This document shows positions 44,024 to 52,289 of a stretch of 64,000 nucleotides of DNA, in pieces. Made by a program: the position numbers and the translations under genes. The stretch comes from Streptomyces sp. RFCAC02. GTDB taxonomy: Bacteria > Actinomycetota > Actinomycetes > Streptomycetales > Streptomycetaceae. The number at the start of each line of letters is the position of its first letter. Positions within the stretch are counted from its first letter, which is position 1. The DNA is taken from contig NZ_SAUH01000001.1 of assembly GCF_004193175.1 (NCBI RefSeq), forward strand, positions 5,985,501-6,049,500, written 5' to 3'. Below the pieces are notes generated by a model that saw only the letters and a list, made by a program, of their open reading frames with translations, had not been told where the DNA came from and did no database searches.

Positions 44024-44960
44024 TGTAGAAGACCCAATACTTGGAGGCCCAGAAGTTCAGCGCCGTGAAGGCTCCGATGATGACCAGCAGGAGCCAGGCC
44101 AGGGCCGAGGCGTAGCCCATCCGGAAACTGGTGAAGCCCTCCTGGTAGAGGTACAGCGAGAAGAACAGCGTGGAGTCGCTCGGCCCGCCCGTGCCGTTCG
44201 AGACGATGTACGCCTGGGTGAACGACTGGAACGAACCGATCAGCCCGAGGACCAGGTTGAAGAAGATGATCGGGCTCAGCAGGGGCAGCGTGATCGAGAA
44301 GAGCTGCCGGCGCCGTGACGCGCCGTCCGTCGAGGCCGCCTCGTACAGCTCGCGGGGTATCTGGCGGAGCCCGGCGAGGAAGATGACCATCGGCGCGCCG
44401 AAGGTCCACACGTGCAGGATGATCAGGGTCCCGAGCGCCGTGTCGGGGTCGGACACCCAGCCGGGTCCCTCGATGCCGAAGATCGCGAGGAACGCGTTGA
44501 CGAGTCCGTCGGTGCCGAAGACGAGGCGCCACAGCACGGCGATGGCGACGCTCGCGCCGAGGAGCGAGGGCAGGTAGAGGATGGAGCGGTAGAGGGACAG
44601 CCCGCGGACGCCGCGGTCCAGCAGCAGGGCGAGCCCGAGGGCGACGGCGAGCTGGAGCGGCACCGCCACGATCACGTAGGTGAACGTGACCTTGAGCGCC
44701 TGCGCGAGCCGGTCGTCGGTCAGCATCCGCCGGATGTTGTCCAGGCCGGTGAAGTGGGGGTCCTGGAGCAGGTTGTAGTCGGTGAACGCGAGGTACAGGG
44801 ACGCGATCATCGGCCCGATCGTGATGCCGAGCAGCCCCAGCACCCAGGGGGCGAGGAAGACGGCGGCCGCCTTGTTGTCGCGATTCTGCTCCGGGTCCCT
44901 GCCCTCGCCGCGCCGGCCGCGCGTGCGGCGGAGCGAGCGGAACTCGCCGAGCGCGCTCAC
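44016..44960 (-). CDS. CUT1 sugar ABC transporter permease (MalF type)
   Basis: A 314-residue permease. After a basic N-terminus (RSLRRTRGRRGEGRDPEQNRDNK) there are about six helices (AAAVFLAPWVLGLLGITIGPMI onwards). The ATPase loop is EAASTDGASRRRQLFSITLPLLSP. I chose GTG 44960 because it overlaps the TGA of an upstream 21-codon ORF with its own strong ribosome site; GTG 44972 is an alternative without a site. It is the first transporter gene of the CUT1 operon. A LacI-type palindrome lies about 95 bp upstream. Confidence 0.85.
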   Translation of the reverse strand: MSALGEFRSLRRTRGRRGEGRDPEQNRDNKAAAVFLAPWVLGLLGITIGPMIASLYLAFTDYNLLQDPHFTGLDNIRRMLTDDRLAQALKVTFTYVIVAVPLQLAVALGLALLLDRGVRGLSLYRSILYLPSLLGASVAIAVLWRLVFGTDGLVNAFLAIFGIEGPGWVSDPDTALGTLIILHVWTFGAPMVIFLAGLRQIPRELYEAASTDGASRRRQLFSITLPLLSPIIFFNLVLGLIGSFQSFTQAYIVSNGTGGPSDSTLFFSLYLYQEGFTSFRMGYASALAWLLLVIIGAFTALNFWASKYWVFYND

Positions 44961-45022
44961 CGGGAGCACCACCGGCCGGGGAGCGGTCCCGTCGGCCGGG
45001 GCCGGGCGCCTGATATGCCCAT
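44957..45022 (-). CDS. short leader ORF coupled to the sugar-importer operon
   Basis: A 21-residue ORF (MGISGARPRPTGPLPGRWCS plus Arg) with AAGGAG 5 bases before its ATG (45020-45022), the best ribosome site in the area. Its stop overlaps GTG 44960 of the permease (GTGA), so ribosomes finishing the leader could restart on the permease. Alternatively, a one-base frame change near 44970 could have split the N-terminus of the permease. No known leader-peptide motif is seen. Confidence 0.45.
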   Translation of the reverse strand: MGISGARPRPTGPLPGRWCSR

Positions 45023-45054
45023 CCGTACTCCTTCGTATCGTGGGCGGCCGGGAG

Positions 45055-45066
45055 TGAATCGATTCA
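45055..45066. promoter_or_regulatory. LacI-type operator of the sugar-importer operon
   Basis: TGAATCGATTCA is a perfect 12-bp palindrome with the central CG of LacI-family operators. A half-site copy (GGTGAATCGG) begins at 45078. It is 33 bp upstream of the leader ATG. No lacI gene is adjacent; the nearest regulator downstream of it is an Lrp-type gene. Confidence 0.65.
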
Positions 45067-45276
45067 TCCGGTGCGGCGGTGAATCGGTGGTCCGTGTGTC
45101 CCTTCCTGGATGCCTGGCAGGATCTCCGCGGGTTCCGCGCGGTGTCAAGGCATGAGCACCTCGGACTTCCCCGAATTCAAACGGTTACCCCGCGCTGTCC
45201 AATCAACAAACGACAAAAAATGACGAGGGGAGGGTTGACTGTGCCGCGGATGGGGTTCACGATGGCTCACGCCTCC

Positions 45277-45294
45277 ACGAGTTGGCCACCTCGT
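45277..45294. promoter_or_regulatory. 18-bp near-palindrome between Lrp gene and sugar importer
   Basis: ACGAG-T-TGGCCA-C-CTCGT reads the same on both strands except at one pair (45282/45289). It lies 20 bp past the Lrp stop and about 250 bp upstream of the leader ORF. It may be an operator or part of a terminator; an AT-rich stretch (45170-45222, with AAAAAA) lies between. Confidence 0.35.
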
Positions 45295-45314
45295 CACGGC
45301 GCATGCGGTCCGGG

Positions 45315-45806
45315 CTACCGCGTGCCGGGATCGACGAGCCTGCCGGTGGCCGGGTCGATCGGTGTGAGAACGCGCGTCGTGGTCTGCTGGTAGATCACCG
45401 AGCTGCGGAAACTCACGACTTCCCGCCGGGCGCTGAACCGGTCCATCAGGAAGGCGTGCAACTGCTCGATGTCGGGCACGGCGACCTGGACCACGAAATC
45501 CTCGTCGCCCGACACCACGAGGATCGAGACCACCTCCGGCAGCTGGGACAGATACGCGCGGAAGCCCGTGATCACCTCACGGCTCAGCGGGCGCAGCCGG
45601 GCGAAGACGAGCGCCTGCAACGAGCGTCCGAGGGCGCGCGGTTCGACGGCCGCGTGGTACCCGGTGATGACACCCCGCGAGCGCAGCCGGCGGACCCGCT
45701 CCAGGCAGGTCGAGGGCGCGACGCCGACCAGGTGGGCGAGTTCACGGTTGGTGAGCCGTGCGTCGCGCTGAAGATGGCCCAGGATCGCCGAATCAATGTC
45801 GTCCAT
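45315..45806 (-). CDS. Lrp/AsnC-family transcriptional regulator
   Basis: A 163-residue regulator. The N-terminal HTH reads DDIDSAILGHLQRDARLTNRELAHLVGVAPSTCLERVRRL, and the C-terminal RAM (ligand and oligomerisation) domain includes FRAYLSQLPEVVSILVVSGDEDFVVQVAVPDIEQLHAFL. Such proteins bind amino acids and control metabolism or export. ATG 45806 gives GGAG at 10 bases; ATG 45815 would leave only one base between site and start. It is divergent from the methyltransferase gene and may control it. Confidence 0.92.
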   Translation of the reverse strand: MDDIDSAILGHLQRDARLTNRELAHLVGVAPSTCLERVRRLRSRGVITGYHAAVEPRALGRSLQALVFARLRPLSREVITGFRAYLSQLPEVVSILVVSGDEDFVVQVAVPDIEQLHAFLMDRFSARREVVSFRSSVIYQQTTTRVLTPIDPATGRLVDPGTR

Positions 45807-45923
45807 GGCCGTCATTCTCCGGACCGTTCCGAACGCCGTGCGGCGGGGGCGCCAACGGGCCGTCCGCTGTTCTAGATTCACCGCCGTCCTGCCGGATTCC
45901 GGAAACAAGGGGATCGCCGCCTC

Positions 45924-46700
45924 ATGACGACCGTGGGTGAGCACTACGACCGGCTCCTCGCCGAGCACTACACCTGGATGCTGGGCGGTGATCTCCCCGC
46001 CCTCGCGGCGGCGCAGCGGCTCGTCCTCGCGGACTCCGGGATCACGGCGGGGGAGGAGGACGAGCTGGCGGTCGATCTCGGCTGCGGCCCGGGGCACACC
46101 AGTCTGGCGCTGGCCGCGCTCGGCTTCGGCCAGGTCCTGGCCGTCGACCTGAGCCGTCAGCTCCTGGACGAGCTGGCCGTGCACGCCTCGCACGAGCCGG
46201 CGGTGCGGCCCGTGCACGCGGACCTGCGCACCGCCGTCCGGGACCTGCTGCCCGCCGGCTCCGCGAGCGTCGTCGTCTGCCTGGGGGACACGCTCACGCA
46301 CCTGCCGACCCGGGGCGACGTGGCGGCGCTGCTCCACGACATCGCCGCCGTCCTCCTCCCCGGTGGTACGGCCGTCCTGTCGTACCGCGACCTGAGTGCC
46401 GCCCTGACCGGTACCGACCGGTTCCTGCCGGTGCGGTCGGACGAGGACCGCATCATGACGTGCTTCCTCGAATACCCGGACGACTACAACGACTACACCG
46501 TGGTCGTGCACGACGTGATCCACACGCGCGCGGGGGCCGGTGGCGACTGGACCATGCACGCGGGGAGTTACCGGAAGCTGCGGCTGTCGCACGCCTGGGT
46601 CCTGGACCAGTGCCGGGCCGCGGGACTGCGGGTGACCCGGGAGACGCCGGGCGAGGGCGGCATGCGGACGGTCGTGCTCGAACACGCCCCGGCGCGCTGA
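45924..46700 (+). CDS. class I SAM-dependent methyltransferase
   Basis: A 258-residue methyltransferase with the SAM motif I in LAVDLGCGPGHTSLALAALG near residue 50, motif II region VLAVDLSRQLLDEL, and VVVCLGDTLTHLP as motif IV-like. The substrate is unknown. A LLPGGTAVLSYRDLS strand marks the usual post-motif region. The ATG follows AAGGGG. It is divergent from the Lrp gene by 117 bp; Lrp-controlled methyltransferases are seen but a link here is only positional. A strong hairpin follows. Confidence 0.85.
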   Translation: MTTVGEHYDRLLAEHYTWMLGGDLPALAAAQRLVLADSGITAGEEDELAVDLGCGPGHTSLALAALGFGQVLAVDLSRQLLDELAVHASHEPAVRPVHADLRTAVRDLLPAGSASVVVCLGDTLTHLPTRGDVAALLHDIAAVLLPGGTAVLSYRDLSAALTGTDRFLPVRSDEDRIMTCFLEYPDDYNDYTVVVHDVIHTRAGAGGDWTMHAGSYRKLRLSHAWVLDQCRAAGLRVTRETPGEGGMRTVVLEHAPAR

Positions 46701-46710
46701 GCCGTCCGGA

Positions 46711-46746
46711 CGGTGCCGCGCCGCAGGCCCGGGCGGCGCGGCACCG
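46711..46746. terminator. bidirectional hairpin terminator
   Basis: Fourteen-base perfect arms CGGTGCCGCGCCGC (46711-46724) and GCGGCGCGGCACCG (46733-46746) with an 8-base loop, between the convergent methyltransferase and GH-like genes. Confidence 0.8.
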
Positions 46747-46766
46747 GTCTTCCGGAGGGGAGCTCG

Positions 46767-47768
46767 TCACCCGGCGGGCCGTATGCCCCACCGGTCGATG
46801 AGGCGGCGCATGGTCTCGAAGGCCGGTTTGGGCGTGTAGTCGTCCGTCATCAGCCCGAACCGGTGGAAGAGGCCGTCCCTCCCGCTGTCCGCGTCGCGGA
46901 GCGAGAAGTGCGTGTAGCCGCTGAGCCCGAGTTCCGCCGCGTGTTCCGCGATCGTCCCGATCACCGTCTCCACGACCTCCGCCTGTCGCCGCGGCGGGCG
47001 TTCCGGCCCGGTCGGCCAGCCGTGTTCGGTGATGTGCAGGGGCAGCAGGCCCATGCCGGCCGGCTCCATCACGGCCTCCCTGTGGTGCCGCAGCAGGCCC
47101 GCGACGCCCGACGGGAGCTCGGCCGCCGCGATCGGCCGGAACACGTCCGGGAAGAAGTCGAGGCCCACGTAGTCCAGCGCCGCGACGAAGCCGGGGCCGC
47201 CCTCCTCCGCCAGGTCCGCGATGAAGGCCGCGCCCGGGCCGAAGAGCGGCGTGGTGTTGAACCCCACGCACAGGTGGGTGTGCCCGCGTTCCCGCGCGTA
47301 CGCCTTCGCGGTCGTCACGCCGCGGACGATGGCCTCGCGCACCCGCGGGTAGCAGCCGTCCAGTATCGGGTTCGAGGTGTCGTTCGGTTCCTCCGTCACC
47401 TGCAGCATGTCGGTCACGTCGCCGTACTGGTCGATCAGCTCGCGCAGGAACGCGCAATACCCGTCCACGTCCCCGCTCGGTGACCGGTACTGGGCCACCA
47501 GGTCCAGACGGCGGCCCCGCACGGCGTACCGCGCGGCGTCGGCCGGAGCGGCGGTGCGGTGCGGCCCGCCGAGGCGGGTCGTCCCGTCGAACCCGGTGTA
47601 GGCACGCACCAGGAACGGGCGGCCGGGCGTGCCCTGGAGCCGGTCGAGCGCCGCCGTGATCCGGTCGGGGTCGTCGGGCGGGCCGCTGGCCAGTCCGCCC
47701 GCGTCGTCCCCGGCCACGCCCCCCGGATACACCCCGAACAGCAGCTTTCCGCTCGCTGTCACCGTCAT
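46767..47768 (-). CDS. GH-A clan glycoside-hydrolase-like protein
   Basis: A 333-residue protein with a probable (beta/alpha)8 barrel. LQVTEEPNDTSNP has an Asn-Pro-rich acid/base Glu motif and LHITEHGWPTGPER has a nucleophile-type Glu, spaced like retaining GH-A glycosidases (GH17, GH39 or GH53 style); VGLDFFPDVF lies between. There is no signal peptide. I cannot place the exact family or substrate. The gene overlaps the PadR stop by 4 bp (ATGA), so both are translated together. This makes the regulator-enzyme pairing unusual and suggests PadR senses a sugar-related ligand. Confidence 0.65.
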   Translation of the reverse strand: MTVTASGKLLFGVYPGGVAGDDAGGLASGPPDDPDRITAALDRLQGTPGRPFLVRAYTGFDGTTRLGGPHRTAAPADAARYAVRGRRLDLVAQYRSPSGDVDGYCAFLRELIDQYGDVTDMLQVTEEPNDTSNPILDGCYPRVREAIVRGVTTAKAYARERGHTHLCVGFNTTPLFGPGAAFIADLAEEGGPGFVAALDYVGLDFFPDVFRPIAAAELPSGVAGLLRHHREAVMEPAGMGLLPLHITEHGWPTGPERPPRRQAEVVETVIGTIAEHAAELGLSGYTHFSLRDADSGRDGLFHRFGLMTDDYTPKPAFETMRRLIDRWGIRPAG

Positions 47769-48385
47769 GCGTCCGTCTCCTCCTGTGTCGGCGCGCCGGT
47801 GGGCGGCACCGCCATGGCGGCGGGCCACTCCAGTGCTCCGGCGCGGATGTCGTCGATCACCGCGTCGATCCACGCCGCCTCCGCGCGCGCGAGCGACAGC
47901 GCGTACTCGGCTTCGATCACGTGCAGCCTCGGCACCCCGGCCGCCAGTGCGCCGGCGAGCCGCCGTTCGTCCGCCGCCGTGCGCTCCCGCAGCCGCCGCA
48001 CACGTTCGCCCAGCGCCTCGGCCGCGCCCGCGGGGCCGAGGGCGCCGAGGTGACTGACGGCGCCGAGGAACCGTGAGAACTCGCGCGCGGGATCGCGGAT
48101 CTGGGCGTCCAGCCGCCGTACCAGCTCCGCGTGGCCGGCCGGCGTGAGGGCGTAGACGGTCCGTTCGGGGCGGTTGCCGGTGCGGTGCTGACCGCGCGGG
48201 GTCACCCAGCCGGCGTCCACGAGCGCGGCGACCGTGTTGTACAGCGTGCCGCGGGTGATGCCGGCGGCGTGGTGGTCGCTGCGTTCGTGGAGCGCGGACA
48301 GCATCCCGTACGGATGCGCTTCGTTCTCGAGCAGCAGGCCGAGGACGGCCAGTGCGATGGGGTTGTCGAGTGCGCGTCGTGGCAT
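47765..48385 (-). CDS. PadR-family transcriptional regulator
   Basis: A 206-residue PadR repressor. The winged-helix region is DNPIALAVLGLLLENEAHPYGMLSALHERSDH, then GTLYNTVAALVDAGWVTPRGQ, RTVYALTPAGHAELVRRL. The C-terminal coiled region (about 100-200) mediates dimerisation. PadR proteins respond to phenolic or other small ligands. The start is ATG 48385. It is divergent from narG and is followed by the GH-like gene with a 4-bp overlap. A small inverted repeat AGTC...GACT (48400-48413) lies 15 bp upstream of its start. Confidence 0.9.
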   Translation of the reverse strand: MPRRALDNPIALAVLGLLLENEAHPYGMLSALHERSDHHAAGITRGTLYNTVAALVDAGWVTPRGQHRTGNRPERTVYALTPAGHAELVRRLDAQIRDPAREFSRFLGAVSHLGALGPAGAAEALGERVRRLRERTAADERRLAGALAAGVPRLHVIEAEYALSLARAEAAWIDAVIDDIRAGALEWPAAMAVPPTGAPTQEETDA

Positions 48386-48399
48386 GGTCGAACTCTATC

Positions 48400-48413
48400 A
48401 GTCCAAATAGACT
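48400..48413. promoter_or_regulatory. inverted repeat upstream of padR and narG
   Basis: AGTC (48400-48403) and GACT (48410-48413) around CAAATA, inside a locally AT-rich 30-bp stretch (CTATCAGTCCAAATAGACTA). It sits between the divergent padR and narG genes and probably binds PadR. Confidence 0.45.
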
Positions 48414-48566
48414 ATCGGGGTGTCGCGGTTCCGCCCGTGCGGGGGGCGCGCGGCCCCACCGGCGTGGCCTTCGCGCCCCCGGGCGCGACCGGCGGTAAGG
48501 ATGGCCGTCGTGACCGTCCCGGCACCTGCGGCCGGGAGCCGGAGGAGACCGTCCGGGAGGGTGGCC

Positions 48567-51500
48567 ATGCCCGAGCGCACCGCCGACGAGGAGGTCCGCG
48601 GCCCGGACGGCGGCGGGGCCGCCGACGCCCTGCTGAGGGTGGGACGGTTCTTCCGCCGCGGCACGTTCGACGACGACCTCGGCGCCGTCCACTACCGCGG
48701 GGGCCGCGAGGGCGACGTCTACTACCGCGACCGCTGGGCGCACGACCGCATCGTCCGCTCGACCCACGGCGTCAACTGCACGGGTTCCTGCTCCTGGAAG
48801 GTGTACGTCCGCGACGGCGTCATCACCTGGGAGACGCAGGAGACCGACTACCCGAGCGCCGGCCCCGACCGGCCCGAGTACGAGCCGCGCGGCTGCCCGA
48901 GGGGAGCCGCGTTCTCCTGGTACACCTACTCGCCGACCCGCGTGCGCCACCCGTACGTCCGCGGCGTCCTCGCCGAGATGTACCGCGAGGCGCGGGACCG
49001 CCTCGGCGACCCCGTGGCCGCCTGGGCCGAGGTGACGGGTGACCCGGAGCGCCGCCGCCGCTACCAGCGGGCGCGCGGCAGAGGGGGGCTCGTCCGCACC
49101 ACCTGGGACGAGGCGCTGGAGATGATCGCCGCCGCGCAGGTCCACACCATCGCGCGATGGGGCCCCGACCGCGTCGCGGGCTTCTCACCCATCCCCGCCA
49201 TGTCGATCGTCTCCCACGCGGCGGGGGCGCGGTACCTGTCGCTGACCGGCGGCCAGATGCTGTCGTTCTACGACTGGTACGCCGACCTGCCCGTGGCCTC
49301 GCCGCAGGTGTTCGGCGACCAGACGGACGTCCCCGAGTCCGGCGACTGGTGGGACGCCGCCTACCTGCTCATGTGGGGCTCCAACGTCCCGGTCACCCGC
49401 ACACCCGACGCCCACTGGATGGCGGAGGCCCGCTACAACGGGCAGAAGGTCGTCGTCATCGCCCCGGACTTCGCCGACAGCGCCAAGTTCGCCGACCTGT
49501 GGCTGCACCCCCATCCGGGCACCGACGCGGCCCTCGCACTGGCCATGGGGCACGTCGTCCTGCGCGAGTGCTTCGTCGAGCGGCGCGTGCCGTACTTCGA
49601 CGACTACGTGCGGCGCTTCACCGACCTTCCGTTCCTCGTCACCCTGGAGGAACGCGACGGCGCCACCGTCCCCGGCCGGTTCCTGCGGGTCTCCGAACTT
49701 CCCGGGGAGCTCGCCGGCGAGCACGCGGATGCGGCGGACGCGGCCTGGCGCACCGTCGTGCTGGACGACGCGACCGGCCGCCCCGTCGTGCCGAACGGCA
49801 CCGTCGCCGACCGCTGGTCGGGGACGGCGGGCCGGTGGAACCTCGACCTCGGGGACCTCGTGCCGCGGCTCACCCTCATCGACGACCCGGCGGCCGGCGG
49901 CGTGGGCGTCCTGCTGCCGCGCTTCGACACCCCCGACGGCTCGGGCGCCCTGCTGCGGCGCGGCGTGCCCGCCCGGCGGCTGGCGCCGGACGGCCCGCTC
50001 GTGACGACCGTCTTCGACCTCCTCCTCGCCCGCTACGGCGTGACGCGGCCCGGACTGCCGGGCGACTGGCCCGCCGGCTACGACGACGCGGACGCCCCGG
50101 GCACGCCCGCCTGGCAGGAGGGCATCACCTCCGTCCCCGCCGCGGCGGCCGTCCGCGTCGCCCGGGAGTTCGCCCGGACGGCCGAGCGCACGCGCGGCCG
50201 CTGCATGATCATCATGGGCGCGGGGGCCAACCACTGGTTCCACGCCGAGACCATCTACCGGTCCATGCTGACCCTGCTGCTGATCACCGGCTGCCAGGGC
50301 CGCAACGGAGGCGGCTGGGCGCACTACGTGGGCCAGGAGAAGTGCCGCCCGCTGACCGGCTGGACCGCGCTGTCGGGGGCGCTCGACTGGCAGCGCCCGC
50401 CCCGACAGATGATCGGTACGGGCTTCTTCTACCTGCACACCGATCAGTGGCGCTACGACCCCTTCCGCGCGGACGTTCTCGCCTCCCCGCTGGGCGACGG
50501 CCGGTTCGCGGGCATGTCGGCCGTGGACCTCCTGGCCAGGTCGGCGCGGCTCGGCTGGATGCCGTCCCACCCCGCGTTCGACCGCAATCCCCTCGACCTC
50601 GCGGACGAGGCACGGGAGCGCGGCCTCGACCCGGCGGAGCACGTCGCGGCCGAACTCGCCGCGGGACGCCTGCGGTTCGCCTGCGAGGACCCCGACGATC
50701 CCCGCAACTGGCCCCGGGTCCTCATCGTGTGGCGCTCCAACCTCCTCGGCTCGTCCGCCAAGGGCGCCGAGTACTTCCAGCGCCACCTGCTCGGCACCGA
50801 CGCCACCGTGCGGGCCGGCGAGGCGCCGCCCGGCGCCCGCCCGCGCGATGTCGCCTGGCGGGACACCGCGCCCGAGGGCAAGCTCGACCTCCTGGTCGCC
50901 ATGGACTTCCGCATGACCTCGACGGCCCTGCTGTCCGACATCGTGCTGCCCGCCGCCACCTGGTACGAGAAGCACGACCTGTCCACGACCGACATGCACC
51001 CCTTCGTGCACGCCTTCAACCCGGCGATCGACCCGCCCTGGCAGGCGCGCACCGACTTCGACGCCTTCCACGCCCTGGCCGGCACGTTCTCCGCGCTCGC
51101 CGCCCGCCACCTGGGCGTACGGCACGACGTGGTGGCCACCCCCCACCAGCACGACACACCCGGCGAGACGGCCGATCCGGCCGGCACGGACCGGGACTGG
51201 CGCACCGGCGGCGAACGCCCCGTGCCCGGTGACACCATGCCGGCCCTCACCGTCGTCGAGCGCGACTTCGGCGCCGTCGCCGCCCGCATGCGGACCCTCG
51301 GCCCGCTCGCCGACCGGCTCGGCATCCCCGTCAAGGGCGTCACCTACGACGTACGGGAGGAGGTCGCCGATCTGGCACGGCGCAACGGCACCGCCACCGG
51401 CGGCCCGGCGGACGGCCGTCCGCTCATCGACACGGCACCCCGCGCCTGCGAGGCCGTCCTCGCCCTGTCCGCCTCGACGAACGGCCGGCTCGCCGAGCAG

Positions 51501-52289
51501 GGCTACCGGTCGCTGGCGCACCGCACGGGCCGGGCGATGCCCGCGACGGGCGAGGCGGGCCGCCGCATCCTGTTCGACGACACCCGGGCCAGGCCCCAGC
51601 AGGTCCTGGCCGCGCCCGAGTGGTCGGGCATCGAGGCCGAGGACCGCCGCTACAGCCCGTTCACCCTGAACGTCGAGCACGCCAAGCCGTGGCACACCCT
51701 CACCGGCCGCCAGCACCTCTACCTCGACCACGCGTGGATCCGCGAACTCGGCGAGGAGCTCCCGGTCTACCGCCCGCCCCTCGACATGCACCGTCTCTTC
51801 GGCGAACCCGCCCTCGGCCCCACGGGCACCCGCGAGGTGACGGTCCGCTACCTCACGCCGCACAACAAGTGGTCCATCCACAGCGAGTACCAGGACAACC
51901 TGCTCATGCTGGCCCTGTCCCGCGGCGGCCAGACCATCTGGATCAGCCCGGCCGACGCCCGGGCCATCGGCGTCGCCGACAACGACTGGATCGAGGCCGT
52001 CAACCGCAACGGCGTCGTCGTCGCCCGCGCCGTCGTCTCCCACCGGATGCCGACCGGCACCGTCTACATGCACCACGCCCAGGACCGCACCATCGCCGTC
52101 CCCCGCGCCGAGACCGGCGGCCGACGCGGCGGCACCCACAACTCCCTGACCAGGCTGCTCCTCAAACCCACCCATCTCATCGGCGGCTACGCCCAGTTGA
52201 CGTTCGCCTTCAACTACCTGGGGCCCACGGGCAACCAGCGCGACGAGGTCACCGTCATCCGCCGCCGCTCCCAGGAGGTGCGCTACTGA
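48567..52289 (+). CDS. narG: respiratory nitrate reductase alpha subunit
   Basis: A 1240-residue molybdenum subunit reducing nitrate to nitrite. The N-terminal HGVNCTGSCSWKVYVRDG and EPRGCPRGAAFSWY hold the His/Cys cluster ligands. SFYDWYADLPVASPQVFGDQTD has the Mo-ligand Asp, and IIMGAGANHWFH and ITGCQGRNGGGWAHYVGQEK are MGD-binding segments. No Tat signal is seen, fitting a cytoplasm-facing enzyme. ATG 48567 follows GGGAGG. It starts a tight narG-H-J-I-HPP operon with 1-bp and 4-bp overlaps. Length matches the E. coli subunit. Confidence 0.95.
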   Translation: MPERTADEEVRGPDGGGAADALLRVGRFFRRGTFDDDLGAVHYRGGREGDVYYRDRWAHDRIVRSTHGVNCTGSCSWKVYVRDGVITWETQETDYPSAGPDRPEYEPRGCPRGAAFSWYTYSPTRVRHPYVRGVLAEMYREARDRLGDPVAAWAEVTGDPERRRRYQRARGRGGLVRTTWDEALEMIAAAQVHTIARWGPDRVAGFSPIPAMSIVSHAAGARYLSLTGGQMLSFYDWYADLPVASPQVFGDQTDVPESGDWWDAAYLLMWGSNVPVTRTPDAHWMAEARYNGQKVVVIAPDFADSAKFADLWLHPHPGTDAALALAMGHVVLRECFVERRVPYFDDYVRRFTDLPFLVTLEERDGATVPGRFLRVSELPGELAGEHADAADAAWRTVVLDDATGRPVVPNGTVADRWSGTAGRWNLDLGDLVPRLTLIDDPAAGGVGVLLPRFDTPDGSGALLRRGVPARRLAPDGPLVTTVFDLLLARYGVTRPGLPGDWPAGYDDADAPGTPAWQEGITSVPAAAAVRVAREFARTAERTRGRCMIIMGAGANHWFHAETIYRSMLTLLLITGCQGRNGGGWAHYVGQEKCRPLTGWTALSGALDWQRPPRQMIGTGFFYLHTDQWRYDPFRADVLASPLGDGRFAGMSAVDLLARSARLGWMPSHPAFDRNPLDLADEARERGLDPAEHVAAELAAGRLRFACEDPDDPRNWPRVLIVWRSNLLGSSAKGAEYFQRHLLGTDATVRAGEAPPGARPRDVAWRDTAPEGKLDLLVAMDFRMTSTALLSDIVLPAATWYEKHDLSTTDMHPFVHAFNPAIDPPWQARTDFDAFHALAGTFSALAARHLGVRHDVVATPHQHDTPGETADPAGTDRDWRTGGERPVPGDTMPALTVVERDFGAVAARMRTLGPLADRLGIPVKGVTYDVREEVADLARRNGTATGGPADGRPLIDTAPRACEAVLALSASTNGRLAEQGYRSLAHRTGRAMPATGEAGRRILFDDTRARPQQVLAAPEWSGIEAEDRRYSPFTLNVEHAKPWHTLTGRQHLYLDHAWIRELGEELPVYRPPLDMHRLFGEPALGPTGTREVTVRYLTPHNKWSIHSEYQDNLLMLALSRGGQTIWISPADARAIGVADNDWIEAVNRNGVVVARAVVSHRMPTGTVYMHHAQDRTIAVPRAETGGRRGGTHNSLTRLLLKPTHLIGGYAQLTFAFNYLGPTGNQRDEVTVIRRRSQEVRY

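Noticed and set aside
49185..52175. 996-codon minus-strand open frame opposite narG
   Set aside because: Composition is that of a GC-rich shadow and narG on the plus strand is unmistakable.
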